DNA of 12,091 nucleotides from JBARRS01 sp049644345. GTDB lineage: Bacteria > Actinomycetota > Thermoleophilia > Gaiellales > Gaiellaceae. Each line of letters opens with the position of its first letter. Position 1 is the stretch's first letter. The notes beneath the pieces are model-generated. The model was not told the origin of the DNA, made no database searches, and was given only the letters and a program-made list of their open reading frames with translations. Position numbers and translations under genes: made by a program. Location of the stretch: positions 1 through 12,091 of the forward strand of contig JBARRS010000050.1 of assembly GCA_049644345.1 (NCBI GenBank), written 5' to 3'. This document shows, in pieces, positions 12,072-12,091 of this stretch.

Positions 12072-12091
12072 AGTCTGCGGGCATGGAGACG

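Noticed and set aside
1..12091. tRNA, rRNA, CRISPR arrays, riboswitches, phage or toxin-antitoxin genes
   Set aside because: Scanning by eye found no cloverleaf with a typical T-loop, no regularly spaced repeats and no recognisable toxin, phage or transposase motifs. A covariance-model scan was not possible here.

Overview
The window is uniformly GC-rich, with densely packed genes, frequent GTG starts, many 1-4 bp gene overlaps, and several first-of-operon genes whose start codon sits 7-9 bases after a TAnnnT-like -10 box (leaderless style). This suggests a high-GC actinobacterium. The gene styles remind me of Thermoleophilia (Gaiellales/Solirubrobacterales), probably from soil, but that is an impression and was not tested.

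Layout. (1) Minus strand, 4771 down to 116: a tryptophan 2,3-dioxygenase-like protein, a class I SAM methyltransferase, an M20 metallohydrolase, a DUF1385/YqhQ-like protein and nicotinate phosphoribosyltransferase. Junctions are 13 bp or less, so this is probably one transcription unit with a second promoter before the DUF1385 gene. It pairs tryptophan oxidation with NAD salvage. Hairpins lie in the 115 bp beyond pncB. (2) Plus strand, 4793 to 9021: RarA/MgsA-type AAA+ ATPase, OsmC peroxiredoxin, a single-chain fusion of both electron transfer flavoprotein subunits (EtfB-EtfA) with altered FAD motifs, and an alpha/beta hydrolase. All are overlapping and co-directional. The dioxygenase and rarA genes diverge from a 21-bp gap holding two overlapping -10-like boxes. 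(3) 9014-9919: a ~0.9-kb element bounded by 28-bp-class inverted repeats, inserted exactly between two convergent genes. It holds a small coiled-coil protein and a winged-helix-like protein. The natural N-terminus of the latter, with its ribosome-binding site, appears to lie inverted next to it. (4) 9912-12058: arginase (minus), a stand-alone receiver-domain response regulator (plus), and a metallo-beta-lactamase-fold protein lacking the canonical HxHxDH motif (minus).

The items most worth attention are the inverted-repeat element with its apparently flipped gene 5' end, the fused ETF with degenerate FAD motifs, and the compact back-to-back promoter at 4772-4792. No tRNA, rRNA, CRISPR array or recognisable transposase was seen.
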